In this document: piece after piece, positions 34,949 through 42,321 of the stretch | How the letters are laid out: the number at the start of each line of letters is the position of its first letter | Numbering within the stretch: position 1 is the stretch's first letter | Program-made: the position numbers and the translations under genes | Source of the DNA: an uncultured Sulfitobacter sp. | GTDB taxonomy: Bacteria > Pseudomonadota > Alphaproteobacteria > Rhodobacterales > Rhodobacteraceae | Reading direction: 5' to 3' | Length of the DNA stretch: 64,000 nucleotides | NCBI RefSeq assembly: GCF_947502895.1 | Contig: NZ_CANNBM010000004.1 | Coordinates: 124,001 to 188,000, forward strand | The notes under the pieces: model-generated | Told to the model about the DNA's origin: nothing | Databases searched by the model: none | What the model saw: only the letters and a program-made list of their open reading frames with translations

Positions 34949-35425
34949 CTAACCTGATGCACCATCAATCTGTGTGAACCGCGTGCGCAGCCAGTCGGGC
35001 AGGCGGCGCCGTGTGGTGCCATCACGTTCCAGCGTGACAAGAATGCAATCAAAGGTGGCGCGCAGTGTGCCGCCCGCCCAGATCTGTTGTTGCAAGGTAT
35101 ACGAAGTGTTGCGAAAGGCGGTACATCCGCACGTCGCCACATAGTCCTCGTCCATACGGACTTCGGCGTGATACCTGATCTCGCCCGAGCGGATCACAAT
35201 GCGCGGCGCATCTGCATCGCCGTCATAGCGCGATATGCCCCATTCCTGCGAATAGCGAATGCGCAACCGCTCGAACCACTCCAGATAGGCCACGTTGTTG
35301 ACGTGATTAAGAACATCGAGTTCTGAGAACCGCACGCGATCGGCAATGGCCAGCGGCTGTGGCTGCGGGATGCCAAATGCGCGCTGTTGATCCGAGGATA
35401 GTGGTACGTGATAGGGCAGGGTCAT
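34949..35425 (-). CDS. Acyl-CoA thioesterase, 4HBT hotdog fold
   Basis: 158 residues from ATG 35425; a GTG two codons earlier is possible. The motif VRFSELDVLNHVNNVAYLEW contains the conserved Asp/His/Asn residues of the 4-hydroxybenzoyl-CoA thioesterase family. Its CoA ester substrate cannot be deduced. Single gene upstream of the antiporter on the same strand. Confidence 0.88.
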   Translation of the reverse strand: MTLPYHVPLSSDQQRAFGIPQPQPLAIADRVRFSELDVLNHVNNVAYLEWFERLRIRYSQEWGISRYDGDADAPRIVIRSGEIRYHAEVRMDEDYVATCGCTAFRNTSYTLQQQIWAGGTLRATFDCILVTLERDGTTRRRLPDWLRTRFTQIDGASG

Positions 35426-35468
35426 CCGCACTGCCTATTCGGTTCGGAACTAACACCAGGTATTTTCA

Positions 35469-36512
35469 TTATATAATCTCGTCTTCGTCAAATAGCGCAG
35501 CCTCTTCCAGCTGTGTCGCCAGACCGTCTACCGCAGCCTCTGCCAGATCGCCTGACTTGACGTCCGCAACGTGAAAAAGGGCATCGCCCTCATGCACAAT
35601 CGGCATAACCGCACGGCCTACGATAATTCCAGCGTACCGCGTGGTTACTTCTATCTCTTCTTCTCCAAACGGGTCGGATATTGCGGCAACGATATCGCCT
35701 TCGCCGACGACATCGCCCTCGGCCTTGTAGATCCGCAACAAGCCGCCCGATGGTGCGCGCACCCAATGGCTGTCGGCACACAGCAGGGGGGCGACCTTGG
35801 CTTCGGCAATGCCGGCTTTGGGCAGCATTTCGATTTTCTTGAGAACCCGCAAAATGCCAGCAACCCCCGCACGCACCGACATCTCGTCAAACCGCATCCC
35901 TTCGCCGGCTTCATACAGCAGGACGTCAACGCCGATTTCCTTGGAGGCCTGACGCAGGCTGCCGTCACGCAATGCGGAGGTAAGAATAACAGGCGCGCCA
36001 AAGACCTTCGCGAGCCCTAGTGTTGCACGGTTATTGGCCGAAACCCGCACTTGAGGCAGGTTGATCCTGTTGATCGCTGCTGAATGCAGATCAATTCCAA
36101 TACTGCACCGCGCCACTATCTCGGTCAGGAAAATATGCGCCAGCCGTGAGCCGAGCGAGCCATTGGGAGAGCCGGGAAAACAACGGTTCAGATCGCGACG
36201 GTCAGGCAAATAGCGCGAATGGTTCAGAAAACCGAACGTATTCACAATAGGCACAACGATCAGCGTACCACGCAGCGATTTGAGGTTTTTGGACCGCAAT
36301 AGGCGGCGCACAATCTCTACCCCGATGACTTCGTCACCGTGAATGCCTGCGCTTACAAATACGCACGGTCCGTCTGTCTTGCCGTGGATAACATGGGCCG
36401 AAAGGGTCACAGGTGTGTGATCCGACAGCTTGCTCACGGGTATTTCAACCGTTTTGCGGCTGCCCGCGGGTACGGTTGTACCCGCGATCTCGAATGCGCT
36501 GCGTTTGCTCAT
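35469..36512 (-). CDS. Succinylglutamate desuccinylase/aspartoacylase family protein
   Basis: 347 residues. The zinc-site HGDEV (about 59-63) and the later GIDLHSA histidine identify an M14-like deacylase, with a C-terminal lipoyl-like beta domain (RAPSGGLLRIYKAEGDVVGEGDIVA). It overlaps rimK by four bases, so it is the third gene of a rimB-rimK operon, suggesting it acts on a glutamylated or acylated amino acid linked to that system. That link is inference from the operon. Confidence 0.88.
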   Translation of the reverse strand: MSKRSAFEIAGTTVPAGSRKTVEIPVSKLSDHTPVTLSAHVIHGKTDGPCVFVSAGIHGDEVIGVEIVRRLLRSKNLKSLRGTLIVVPIVNTFGFLNHSRYLPDRRDLNRCFPGSPNGSLGSRLAHIFLTEIVARCSIGIDLHSAAINRINLPQVRVSANNRATLGLAKVFGAPVILTSALRDGSLRQASKEIGVDVLLYEAGEGMRFDEMSVRAGVAGILRVLKKIEMLPKAGIAEAKVAPLLCADSHWVRAPSGGLLRIYKAEGDVVGEGDIVAAISDPFGEEEIEVTTRYAGIIVGRAVMPIVHEGDALFHVADVKSGDLAEAAVDGLATQLEEAALFDEDEII

Positions 36513-37417
36513 CCTTTTCCCTTGGTCTTGGTCGCGTTGGGTTTTGCGTTTTTCTCGATGTATTCGATGATCTTGCCCGCAATATCGAGGCCGGTCGCTT
36601 TTTCAACCCCTTCCAAACCAGGTGAGGAGTTGACCTCCATCACAACAGGTCCGTGGTTGGAGCGCAGCATGTCCACACCGCAGACATTCAGGCCCATCGC
36701 CTTGGCTGAACGGATCGCCGTAGAGCGTTCTTCGGGCGATAGTTTGATCACTTGGGCACTGCCACCACGGTGCAGGTTTGAGCGGAAATCACCCTCCGCG
36801 CCCGAGCGTTTCATGGCTGCTACGACTTTACCACCAACCACAATCGCGCGGATGTCCGTACCAGCGGATTCCTTGATAAATTCTTGCAGCAAAATGTTCA
36901 CACCGGCACCGCGAAATGCCTCGACCACAGATTTGGCGGATCGGTTGGTATCGGCCAAAACCACACCAATGCCCTGCGTACCTTCCAGCAGTTTGATCAC
37001 CACAGGCGCGCCGCCAGCAAGCTCCAGCACTTCGTCGGTTTGCTTGGGATCGTGGGCAAAAGTGGTGACTGGCAGCCCGATCCCATCGCGCGCCAAAAGT
37101 TGCATCGAGCGCAACTTGTCGCGCGAACGGCCGATACCGACACTCTCATTGAGCGGATAGACGCCCTGCATTTCAAACTGTCGCAGCACCGCCGTGCCAT
37201 AAAAGGTGATGGAGGCACCGATGCGCGGAATAACGGCGTCATAGCCCTCCAGTTTTTCACCGTTGTAATAGACTTCGGGACGGCGCGACGCGATGTTCAT
37301 GTAGCACCGCAAGGTGTTGATGATGTCGAGCGTGTGGCCCCGCGTCTCGGCGGCCTCTTTAAGGCGTTTGTGTGAATAAAGGTTAGCATTGCGGGCGAGC
37401 ATGGCGATTTTCATCAT
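36509..37417 (-). CDS. rimK: RimK-type ATP-grasp glutamate ligase
   Basis: 302 residues with the full RimK layout: N-terminal MKIAMLARNANLYSHKRL, then the ATP-grasp core (VVIKLLEGTQGIGVVLAD, EFIKESAGTDIRAIVVGGKVVAAM) and the metal-binding VMEVNSSPGLEGVE. RimK adds glutamates to the C-terminus of ribosomal protein S6. A Lys/Thr-rich tail (AKPNATKTKGKG) follows the core. Overlaps the genes on both sides by four bases. Confidence 0.93.
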   Translation of the reverse strand: MMKIAMLARNANLYSHKRLKEAAETRGHTLDIINTLRCYMNIASRRPEVYYNGEKLEGYDAVIPRIGASITFYGTAVLRQFEMQGVYPLNESVGIGRSRDKLRSMQLLARDGIGLPVTTFAHDPKQTDEVLELAGGAPVVIKLLEGTQGIGVVLADTNRSAKSVVEAFRGAGVNILLQEFIKESAGTDIRAIVVGGKVVAAMKRSGAEGDFRSNLHRGGSAQVIKLSPEERSTAIRSAKAMGLNVCGVDMLRSNHGPVVMEVNSSPGLEGVEKATGLDIAGKIIEYIEKNAKPNATKTKGKG

Positions 37418-37887
37418 GGTCTCCTTTCCAAAATTGGTTTTTCACTGACCAGATATGACTTTGCGGGGTGGACAACGATGTTGCGGCCCCGCAGCGCGCG
37501 CCGCCCCAGTATCAACGGAAAGCGCATGTTTGCGCGATCGGTAAGCGAGACATCAATGCGCCAGCGCCGCCCCCCCAGCACCATAGGGGTGCGAATGACG
37601 ATGCGGCGTTCAGGCGTGCCACCGGTGTTGGTGATGTCGCGTTTGGTAAGTACGGGTTGCTCGCATATCTGGATGGGGTTTTGTGCCGTGGCTTGGGTAG
37701 CAAAGCGCACCCATTTCTCCCCGTCACGCCAGAATACTTCGATATCTTCTGCATGTAATGCGGTCGTCTTTGCCCCCGTATCCACCTTGATTGAGAAATC
37801 TAGCAGGTTGAGATCAGGAAGGCTGATTGCTTCGTGCCAACCGATCACGGTTGGAGGGGCAGATGTGCCGGATTTGGCTTTTTGCAT
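37414..37887 (-). CDS. rimB: RimB-type retropepsin-like protease (PF05618 family)
   Basis: 157 residues, usual family size. The motif KVDTGAKTTALHA contains the aspartic-protease-like DTG, and RRIVIRTPMVLGG and LILGRRAL match the family formerly called ATP-dependent zinc protease. In Pseudomonas the neighbouring RimB counteracts RimK by cleaving the added glutamates; the same order here supports that assignment. First gene of the operon. Confidence 0.87.
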   Translation of the reverse strand: MQKAKSGTSAPPTVIGWHEAISLPDLNLLDFSIKVDTGAKTTALHAEDIEVFWRDGEKWVRFATQATAQNPIQICEQPVLTKRDITNTGGTPERRIVIRTPMVLGGRRWRIDVSLTDRANMRFPLILGRRALRGRNIVVHPAKSYLVSEKPILERRP

Positions 37888-38053
37888 TGCTTGGATGCCT
37901 CTTGCGCGTGGTTATGTGCCAACATGACCCATCGCGTCGGGCGTTACCACCAGACACATGGCTCACGCGCAGAGTTTGGAGAAGTTTCTGCATCAGTCAC
38001 CAGCGATTGTGAGGCAAATCGCTGGTGCAGACATCCTAAAATGGCGTGCTTTG

Positions 38054-40333
38054 TCAGATTATGAAATCATCTACGTCTTCAAGCGTCTCGTCCTCAGGAA
38101 TTGCATCTTCATCCTGCATTGGCGTGAAGAGCATTGCCATCAATTCTTCGCCCGAAATCTCTGCTGGCGGTTCTTCTACCGCAGGAAGGTTCCATGTTGC
38201 ATCAGATTCCGTGACGACAAGTTCCAGATCGGTTCGGATCGCTTCCGCGCCTTCATCGTCGGTACCGATCACGGTTATTTCATAGATATGATCGCGATCC
38301 ATATCCCATACTTGATCAAACGAGGGCGTGAACCATGACTGAAAGGTCACAACGCCCGTATCTTCCTCAACTTCAAAGATATTCGCGTCCTCACCGGCAA
38401 GAGTGTAGAGCAAGCCTTCGGTTCCACCGCTGCCGTCGATGCTGTTCTCGGTTACGGGTTCTTGGTCAGCGTCCCCTTCGTCATCATTTGGCACCGCATC
38501 GCGCCATGTGGCATCGGTTTGGGTCACGACCAGCTCGAGATCAGAGCGGCTTACGTCTTGGCCTGTATCATCCTGACCGATAACTGAAACTTCATAAACG
38601 TGATCGCGGTCCATGTCCCAGACCTGATCGTATGAAGGGGTAAACCATTGCTGGTAGCTGACTGCGCCTGTTTCGGCATCAACCTGAAAAACCCCTGCAT
38701 CTGCGCCTGCGAGTGTAAATTGCACTGCATCGCCACCTATGTCGTCACCAGTGTCGCCGTCCAGCGTATCGTCACCATTGCCGCCGTCCAGCGAGTCGTC
38801 ACCATTGCCGCCGTCCAGCGTGTCGTCACCGGCGTCGCCGTCCAGCGTGTCGTCACCATTGCCGCCGTCCAGCGTATCGTCACCATTGCCGCCGTCCAGC
38901 GTATCGTCACCATTGCCGCCGTCCAGCGTATCGTCACCAGTGCCGCCGTCCAGCGTATCGTCACCGGCGTCGCCGTCCAGCGTGTCGTCACCATTGCCGC
39001 CGTCTAGCGTGTCGTCACCAGTGTCGCCGTCCAGCGTGTCGTCACCAGTGCCGCCATCGACGGTTTCGTCCCCGGCAGATGTCCGCCACTGCGCGCCTGT
39101 CGGTGTAACGACAAGTTCCAGATCACTGCGGCCAATTTCGGCGCCACCACCATCTTGTTCGATTACCGACACCTCGTAGACATGATCTCCGTTCACATCC
39201 CAAACCTGTGTGTAAGAGGGGGTGAACCAGTCCATGTTACTGATTGCGCCCGTGTCTGGGTCTACGACAAAATGGCCGGCATCGGGACCGTCCAGCACAT
39301 AGCGATCGTTGGCGGCCGTCTCGCCGCCAGTGTCGTCACCAGTGCCGCCATCCAGTGTGTCGTCACCTGTACCACCATCAACAGTGTCCGCGATAACAGT
39401 GCCTTCCAGAACGCCGGTCAGGCCCAGATCCGCTGCGGTAAGCGGGCTATCCGACACGATTGTCACCACAAGGCGGCCGTCAGTGACATCCAGATCGAGT
39501 GTTGTGACACCACCTTGAATGGTCATCACGTCAGAAACAGCGGCGGCGTTCTCGTACCCTGGAATTTCCGACAAATCGATCAGGTCAGCGGCACCGTTGG
39601 CACCGAAATCAGTGATGCGCACACTACCCGACAGGTTTTGCAGGATGAACAAATCGTCACCATCGCCACCTGTCACGGTATCCGCATCGCCACCGCCACT
39701 GATGATATCGTTACCCTCGCCACCTTTGAGCAGATCGTTCCCCGCGCCACCCAGCAATGTGTCATTCCCGACGCCCGAATTGATAACATCGTTGCCATCA
39801 CCACCATCCGCATAGAAAGACGACCCCGCCGAAGCACCGTCTACAAAATCATTGCCCGCATCCATGTAGATGCTGTCAGACCCTTCGTAGACACCAATAA
39901 AGGCGAGATCGTTTCCCGCGCCGCCGTGTATCTCGTCATTGCCTTGGCTGCCAGCAAGCGTGTCATTGCCTTCTCCGCCAAAAACTGTGTCGGTGCCGAT
40001 ACTGCCGATCAGATGGTCGTCGCCTTCGCGCCCATAGATCAGATCGTCTCCGTCACGGCCGAAAACATGGTCATTCCCCGCGCCTGTATCAATGACATCA
40101 TCACCATAGAGGCCTTCGATCTCGTCGTCGCCATCACCGCCTTCCAGCGTATCGTTGCCATGGCCGCCGCGCAGGGTGTCGTTGCCGGCACCACCTACCA
40201 GAGAGTCGTCACCGCCTTCGCCAACAAGAGAGTCGTCGCCTCCAAGCCCGATCAGCGTGTCACCTGCACTATCTCCTGTCAGGAAATCGGCATTCTGTGT
40301 CCCTGTGATTGATCCATCTGGTTGTACTGGCAT
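38054..40333 (-). CDS. Large RTX calcium-binding repeat protein with cadherin-like modules
   Basis: 759 residues from ATG 40333 (MPVQPDGSITG). The first 250 residues hold many RTX nonapeptides (GGAGNDTLRGG type), then a non-repeat beta segment, then three copies of a module of about 75 residues (each with FTPSYDQVWDMD, DHVYEVSVI and SDLELVVT) interrupted by a second RTX tract between modules one and two. The acidic C-terminus ending EDVDDFII could serve as a type I secretion signal. No ABC/HlyD secretion genes lie nearby. Probably an exported, calcium-folded surface or released protein. Confidence 0.88.
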   Translation of the reverse strand: MPVQPDGSITGTQNADFLTGDSAGDTLIGLGGDDSLVGEGGDDSLVGGAGNDTLRGGHGNDTLEGGDGDDEIEGLYGDDVIDTGAGNDHVFGRDGDDLIYGREGDDHLIGSIGTDTVFGGEGNDTLAGSQGNDEIHGGAGNDLAFIGVYEGSDSIYMDAGNDFVDGASAGSSFYADGGDGNDVINSGVGNDTLLGGAGNDLLKGGEGNDIISGGGDADTVTGGDGDDLFILQNLSGSVRITDFGANGAADLIDLSEIPGYENAAAVSDVMTIQGGVTTLDLDVTDGRLVVTIVSDSPLTAADLGLTGVLEGTVIADTVDGGTGDDTLDGGTGDDTGGETAANDRYVLDGPDAGHFVVDPDTGAISNMDWFTPSYTQVWDVNGDHVYEVSVIEQDGGGAEIGRSDLELVVTPTGAQWRTSAGDETVDGGTGDDTLDGDTGDDTLDGGNGDDTLDGDAGDDTLDGGTGDDTLDGGNGDDTLDGGNGDDTLDGGNGDDTLDGDAGDDTLDGGNGDDSLDGGNGDDTLDGDTGDDIGGDAVQFTLAGADAGVFQVDAETGAVSYQQWFTPSYDQVWDMDRDHVYEVSVIGQDDTGQDVSRSDLELVVTQTDATWRDAVPNDDEGDADQEPVTENSIDGSGGTEGLLYTLAGEDANIFEVEEDTGVVTFQSWFTPSFDQVWDMDRDHIYEITVIGTDDEGAEAIRTDLELVVTESDATWNLPAVEEPPAEISGEELMAMLFTPMQDEDAIPEDETLEDVDDFII
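38745..39065. repeat. 27-bp tandem repeat array inside the RTX gene
   Basis: About eleven to twelve near-identical 27-base units, each coding for one nonapeptide such as NGDDTLDGG. Variation is mostly at the first codons of each unit (Asn, Thr, Ala). Such near-identity at DNA level suggests recent copy-number change by slippage or recombination. The array also generates spurious long frames on both strands. Confidence 0.9.
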
Positions 40334-40813
40334 GTCGCGCGTCCTCAAATCAGCCCGCAGACAGCAACCTGCGGATGGCAGAGGCTAACACAAGGAAAGG
40401 GGGTGGTTTGATAATTCGTCGAATTGGTCCGAAATGTGGCAAATCAGCGGAAATGTGGCAATATTTGATACTCAATGCGGGTTTTACAGCCAAACTATCC
40501 GCGTTTGCGCGACAAGTGGTCCTTGCTTCGGCTTTGACACGGGAACGTCAGATACGATGATTCTCACGTCCCTCCGGATCATTTGCCCCGTGCCAAGTGT
40601 CAGAACGCTGTTTTTCCCACTTACTATTAATCAATCAGCGATGCCAGAAGCCACAGGTTTAGTCCCTCTCTGAATGTACCCCGATTGCGGAGGTAGTAGG
40701 GCTGCAAGACCTATAGAAGGCGCTCAATCAACTTGGTTTAGAAGACCTCATACTAAACGCGCAAATCGCGAAAGGAGCTTTAGAGAACGAGTCTAAATAA
40801 ACAAAATGAGTGT
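40334..40813. other. Gap next to tRNA-Gly with possible decayed frame
   Basis: About 480 bases without a convincing gene. From 40684 to 40800 one frame reads IAEVVGLQDL, stop, then KALNQLGLEDLILNAQIAKG and a stop at 40800, which looks like the interrupted C-terminus of a former protein; I do not recognise it. No attachment-site duplication of the tRNA 3' end was found. Confidence 0.35.
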
Positions 40814-40887
40814 TGGAGCGGGTAACGAGAATCGAACTCGTAACTAAAGCTTGGGAAGCTGCCGTGATACCTTTTCACCATACCCGC
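40814..40887 (-). tRNA. tRNA-Gly (anticodon CCC)
   Basis: Minus-strand cloverleaf of 74 nt including encoded CCA (complement of TGG 40814-40816). The acceptor stem GCGGGTA/TACCCGC, D stem GTGA/TCAC and T stem ACGAG/CTCGT are perfect. The anticodon loop is TTCCCAA, giving CCC. The anticodon stem GCAGC/GCTTT has a G-U at 27-43 and a C-U mismatch at 28-42. Confidence 0.9.
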
Positions 40888-40956
40888 ACGCCAATTTCTA
40901 CGGGGTTAAGCTGCGACCACACATCCGTCAAGGAGATTTGCTGCCCCACAAGTGCG

Positions 40957-41685
40957 CTAGCGCATAATACGTAAGCCAAGCGCCTTGGCGACAGCCGCTG
41001 TATTTGAGGGTACGTTCAACTTTCGCCGCAAGCTCATGCAGCTTTTTGCGACCCAGTTGCGGGTCACATTTGTGGTTTGGGCGATCTCTGCCACATCCAT
41101 GCCACCAAACAAAAGCTCCAGATGCTTGATCTCTGTCTCGGTGATTTTGAGGTTGCGCTCAGCTGCACGTCCGATGATCACGCTAATCTTGTGATAGGCC
41201 TCCATTGCGATGGCGATCGAAGCATAGATAGATGGTTTATCCAGTTTCTCGTTGTGGCGACCAGCAGAAAAGCCGCCACCGGTCACCGGATTATCCCGAA
41301 ATTGTACGAGAAAATCATAACCCATTCCGTGCTTGATCGAGATGTCGATAAGCTCTTTGTATTTAGAATTCACAAAAATTGCAGGAGTTGCGTAGAAGGA
41401 AATGCTATAGGGCTGCGTGCTCATTGCGAGGTTTCGGATCAGCATTCCCAGATTGCGTCCATAGTAGAATTTGCACCATTCTTCGTTGACGTACATCAAT
41501 TCGCACAGCGTCAGATCATCCTCATCCTGACCAGCGTAGATGATGCAAATCACGTAATGCGTCAGCCCCAGAGCGCGCCACCGTACTGATGCGGCCTCAA
41601 AGATTTCTGCAATTTCAGCTTCGTCTTGCGCGGTCAGGCCGATCTCAGTGGCGAATTTATGTGAGAATATATTGGGTTCTATCAT
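40957..41685 (-). CDS. LuxR family regulator, quorum-type solo
   Basis: 242 residues. The C-terminal HTH (ITETEIKHLELLFGGMDVAEIAQ and VTRNWVAKSCMSLRRKLNV) is a GerE/LuxR domain. The N-terminal 170 residues align in pattern with autoinducer-binding domains (MYVNEEWCKFYYGRN), though the usual DPV segment is missing. No luxI-type synthase is in the window, so it is a solo regulator with unknown ligand. It is divergent from the small Gly-rich protein gene and lies next to tRNA-Gly. Confidence 0.85.
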   Translation of the reverse strand: MIEPNIFSHKFATEIGLTAQDEAEIAEIFEAASVRWRALGLTHYVICIIYAGQDEDDLTLCELMYVNEEWCKFYYGRNLGMLIRNLAMSTQPYSISFYATPAIFVNSKYKELIDISIKHGMGYDFLVQFRDNPVTGGGFSAGRHNEKLDKPSIYASIAIAMEAYHKISVIIGRAAERNLKITETEIKHLELLFGGMDVAEIAQTTNVTRNWVAKSCMSLRRKLNVPSNTAAVAKALGLRIMR

Positions 41686-41837
41686 TAATTGATTGAAACC
41701 AACCCAGCCGGATAGGTCAAGTATCGCGCGCGCGTGATGCGCCGCTGAATAGCTGTCCAGACCATTGGAATGGACTTCTTATTAAACGGGAATCGCGGAA
41801 TATCCATCATTGGAACAGATAAAGAAGGAAGTTCACG

Positions 41838-42254
41838 ATGTTTGATTGGGATGATGGCGGATATGGCGCGGACCAGTTTCAGTTTCAGAATGATCCGTTT
41901 GAGCCGGATCCTTGGACACAGGGTGATCCAAGCTCTCCGCATTATGATCCTTGGGGTTCAGGCACATTACCAAATGGAGCCCCAGCCTATGGTAGTCTTG
42001 GCGTGGGTGACGCAATCGGCGGTATTCTTGGCGGGATCGGTGATGCACTTGGCAATCTCGGGGGCAATATCTCAGGGTTTCTGAGCGGTGATCTGGGTGA
42101 TCTGTTTGGTTGGGGCTTGGAGAACGGGTTTCTCGAAGGAATAATTGTGAGTGACGAGAACGGGTTCACAGCCACCATTCAAAGCCCCCTGAACGGTACT
42201 GCTATCACCGTCAATTCCAGTTCGGGCTCGATCACCTCGATCTATATTAGATGA
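41838..42254 (+). CDS. Small glycine-rich protein of unknown function
   Basis: 138 residues, preceded by AAGGAAG and followed by a terminator, so likely a real single-gene unit. The N-terminus is rich in Asp, Gln, Trp and Pro (MFDWDDGGYGADQF). Residues about 52-92 form a Gly-rich hydrophobic tract with GxxxG-like spacing (GGILGGIGDALGNLGG), similar in composition to pore-forming bacteriocin or amyloid-like segments. The C-terminus is Ser/Thr/Ile-rich. No signal peptide. I do not recognise a family. Confidence 0.65.
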   Translation: MFDWDDGGYGADQFQFQNDPFEPDPWTQGDPSSPHYDPWGSGTLPNGAPAYGSLGVGDAIGGILGGIGDALGNLGGNISGFLSGDLGDLFGWGLENGFLEGIIVSDENGFTATIQSPLNGTAITVNSSSGSITSIYIR

Positions 42255-42284
42255 GATAGCGCCGGTAGCATCTGAAACTAACGA

Positions 42285-42317
42285 AACAGGGCCCGAAGAA
42301 CTTCTTGGGGCCCTGTT
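42285..42317. terminator. Bidirectional terminator hairpin
   Basis: Ten-base perfect arms AACAGGGCCC and GGGCCCTGTT flank a 13-base loop that can itself pair (GAAG/CTTC). It lies between the convergent small Gly-rich gene and the RACo-like gene and can serve both. Confidence 0.8.
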
Positions 42318-42321
42318 GTCC

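Noticed and set aside
38745..39065. CRISPR-like regular repeats
   Set aside because: Units are contiguous 27-base coding repeats without unique spacers; they encode RTX nonapeptides.
39155..40312. 385-codon plus-strand frame and other long frames across the RTX gene
   Set aside because: Produced by the 27-base periodicity and biased composition of the RTX repeats.
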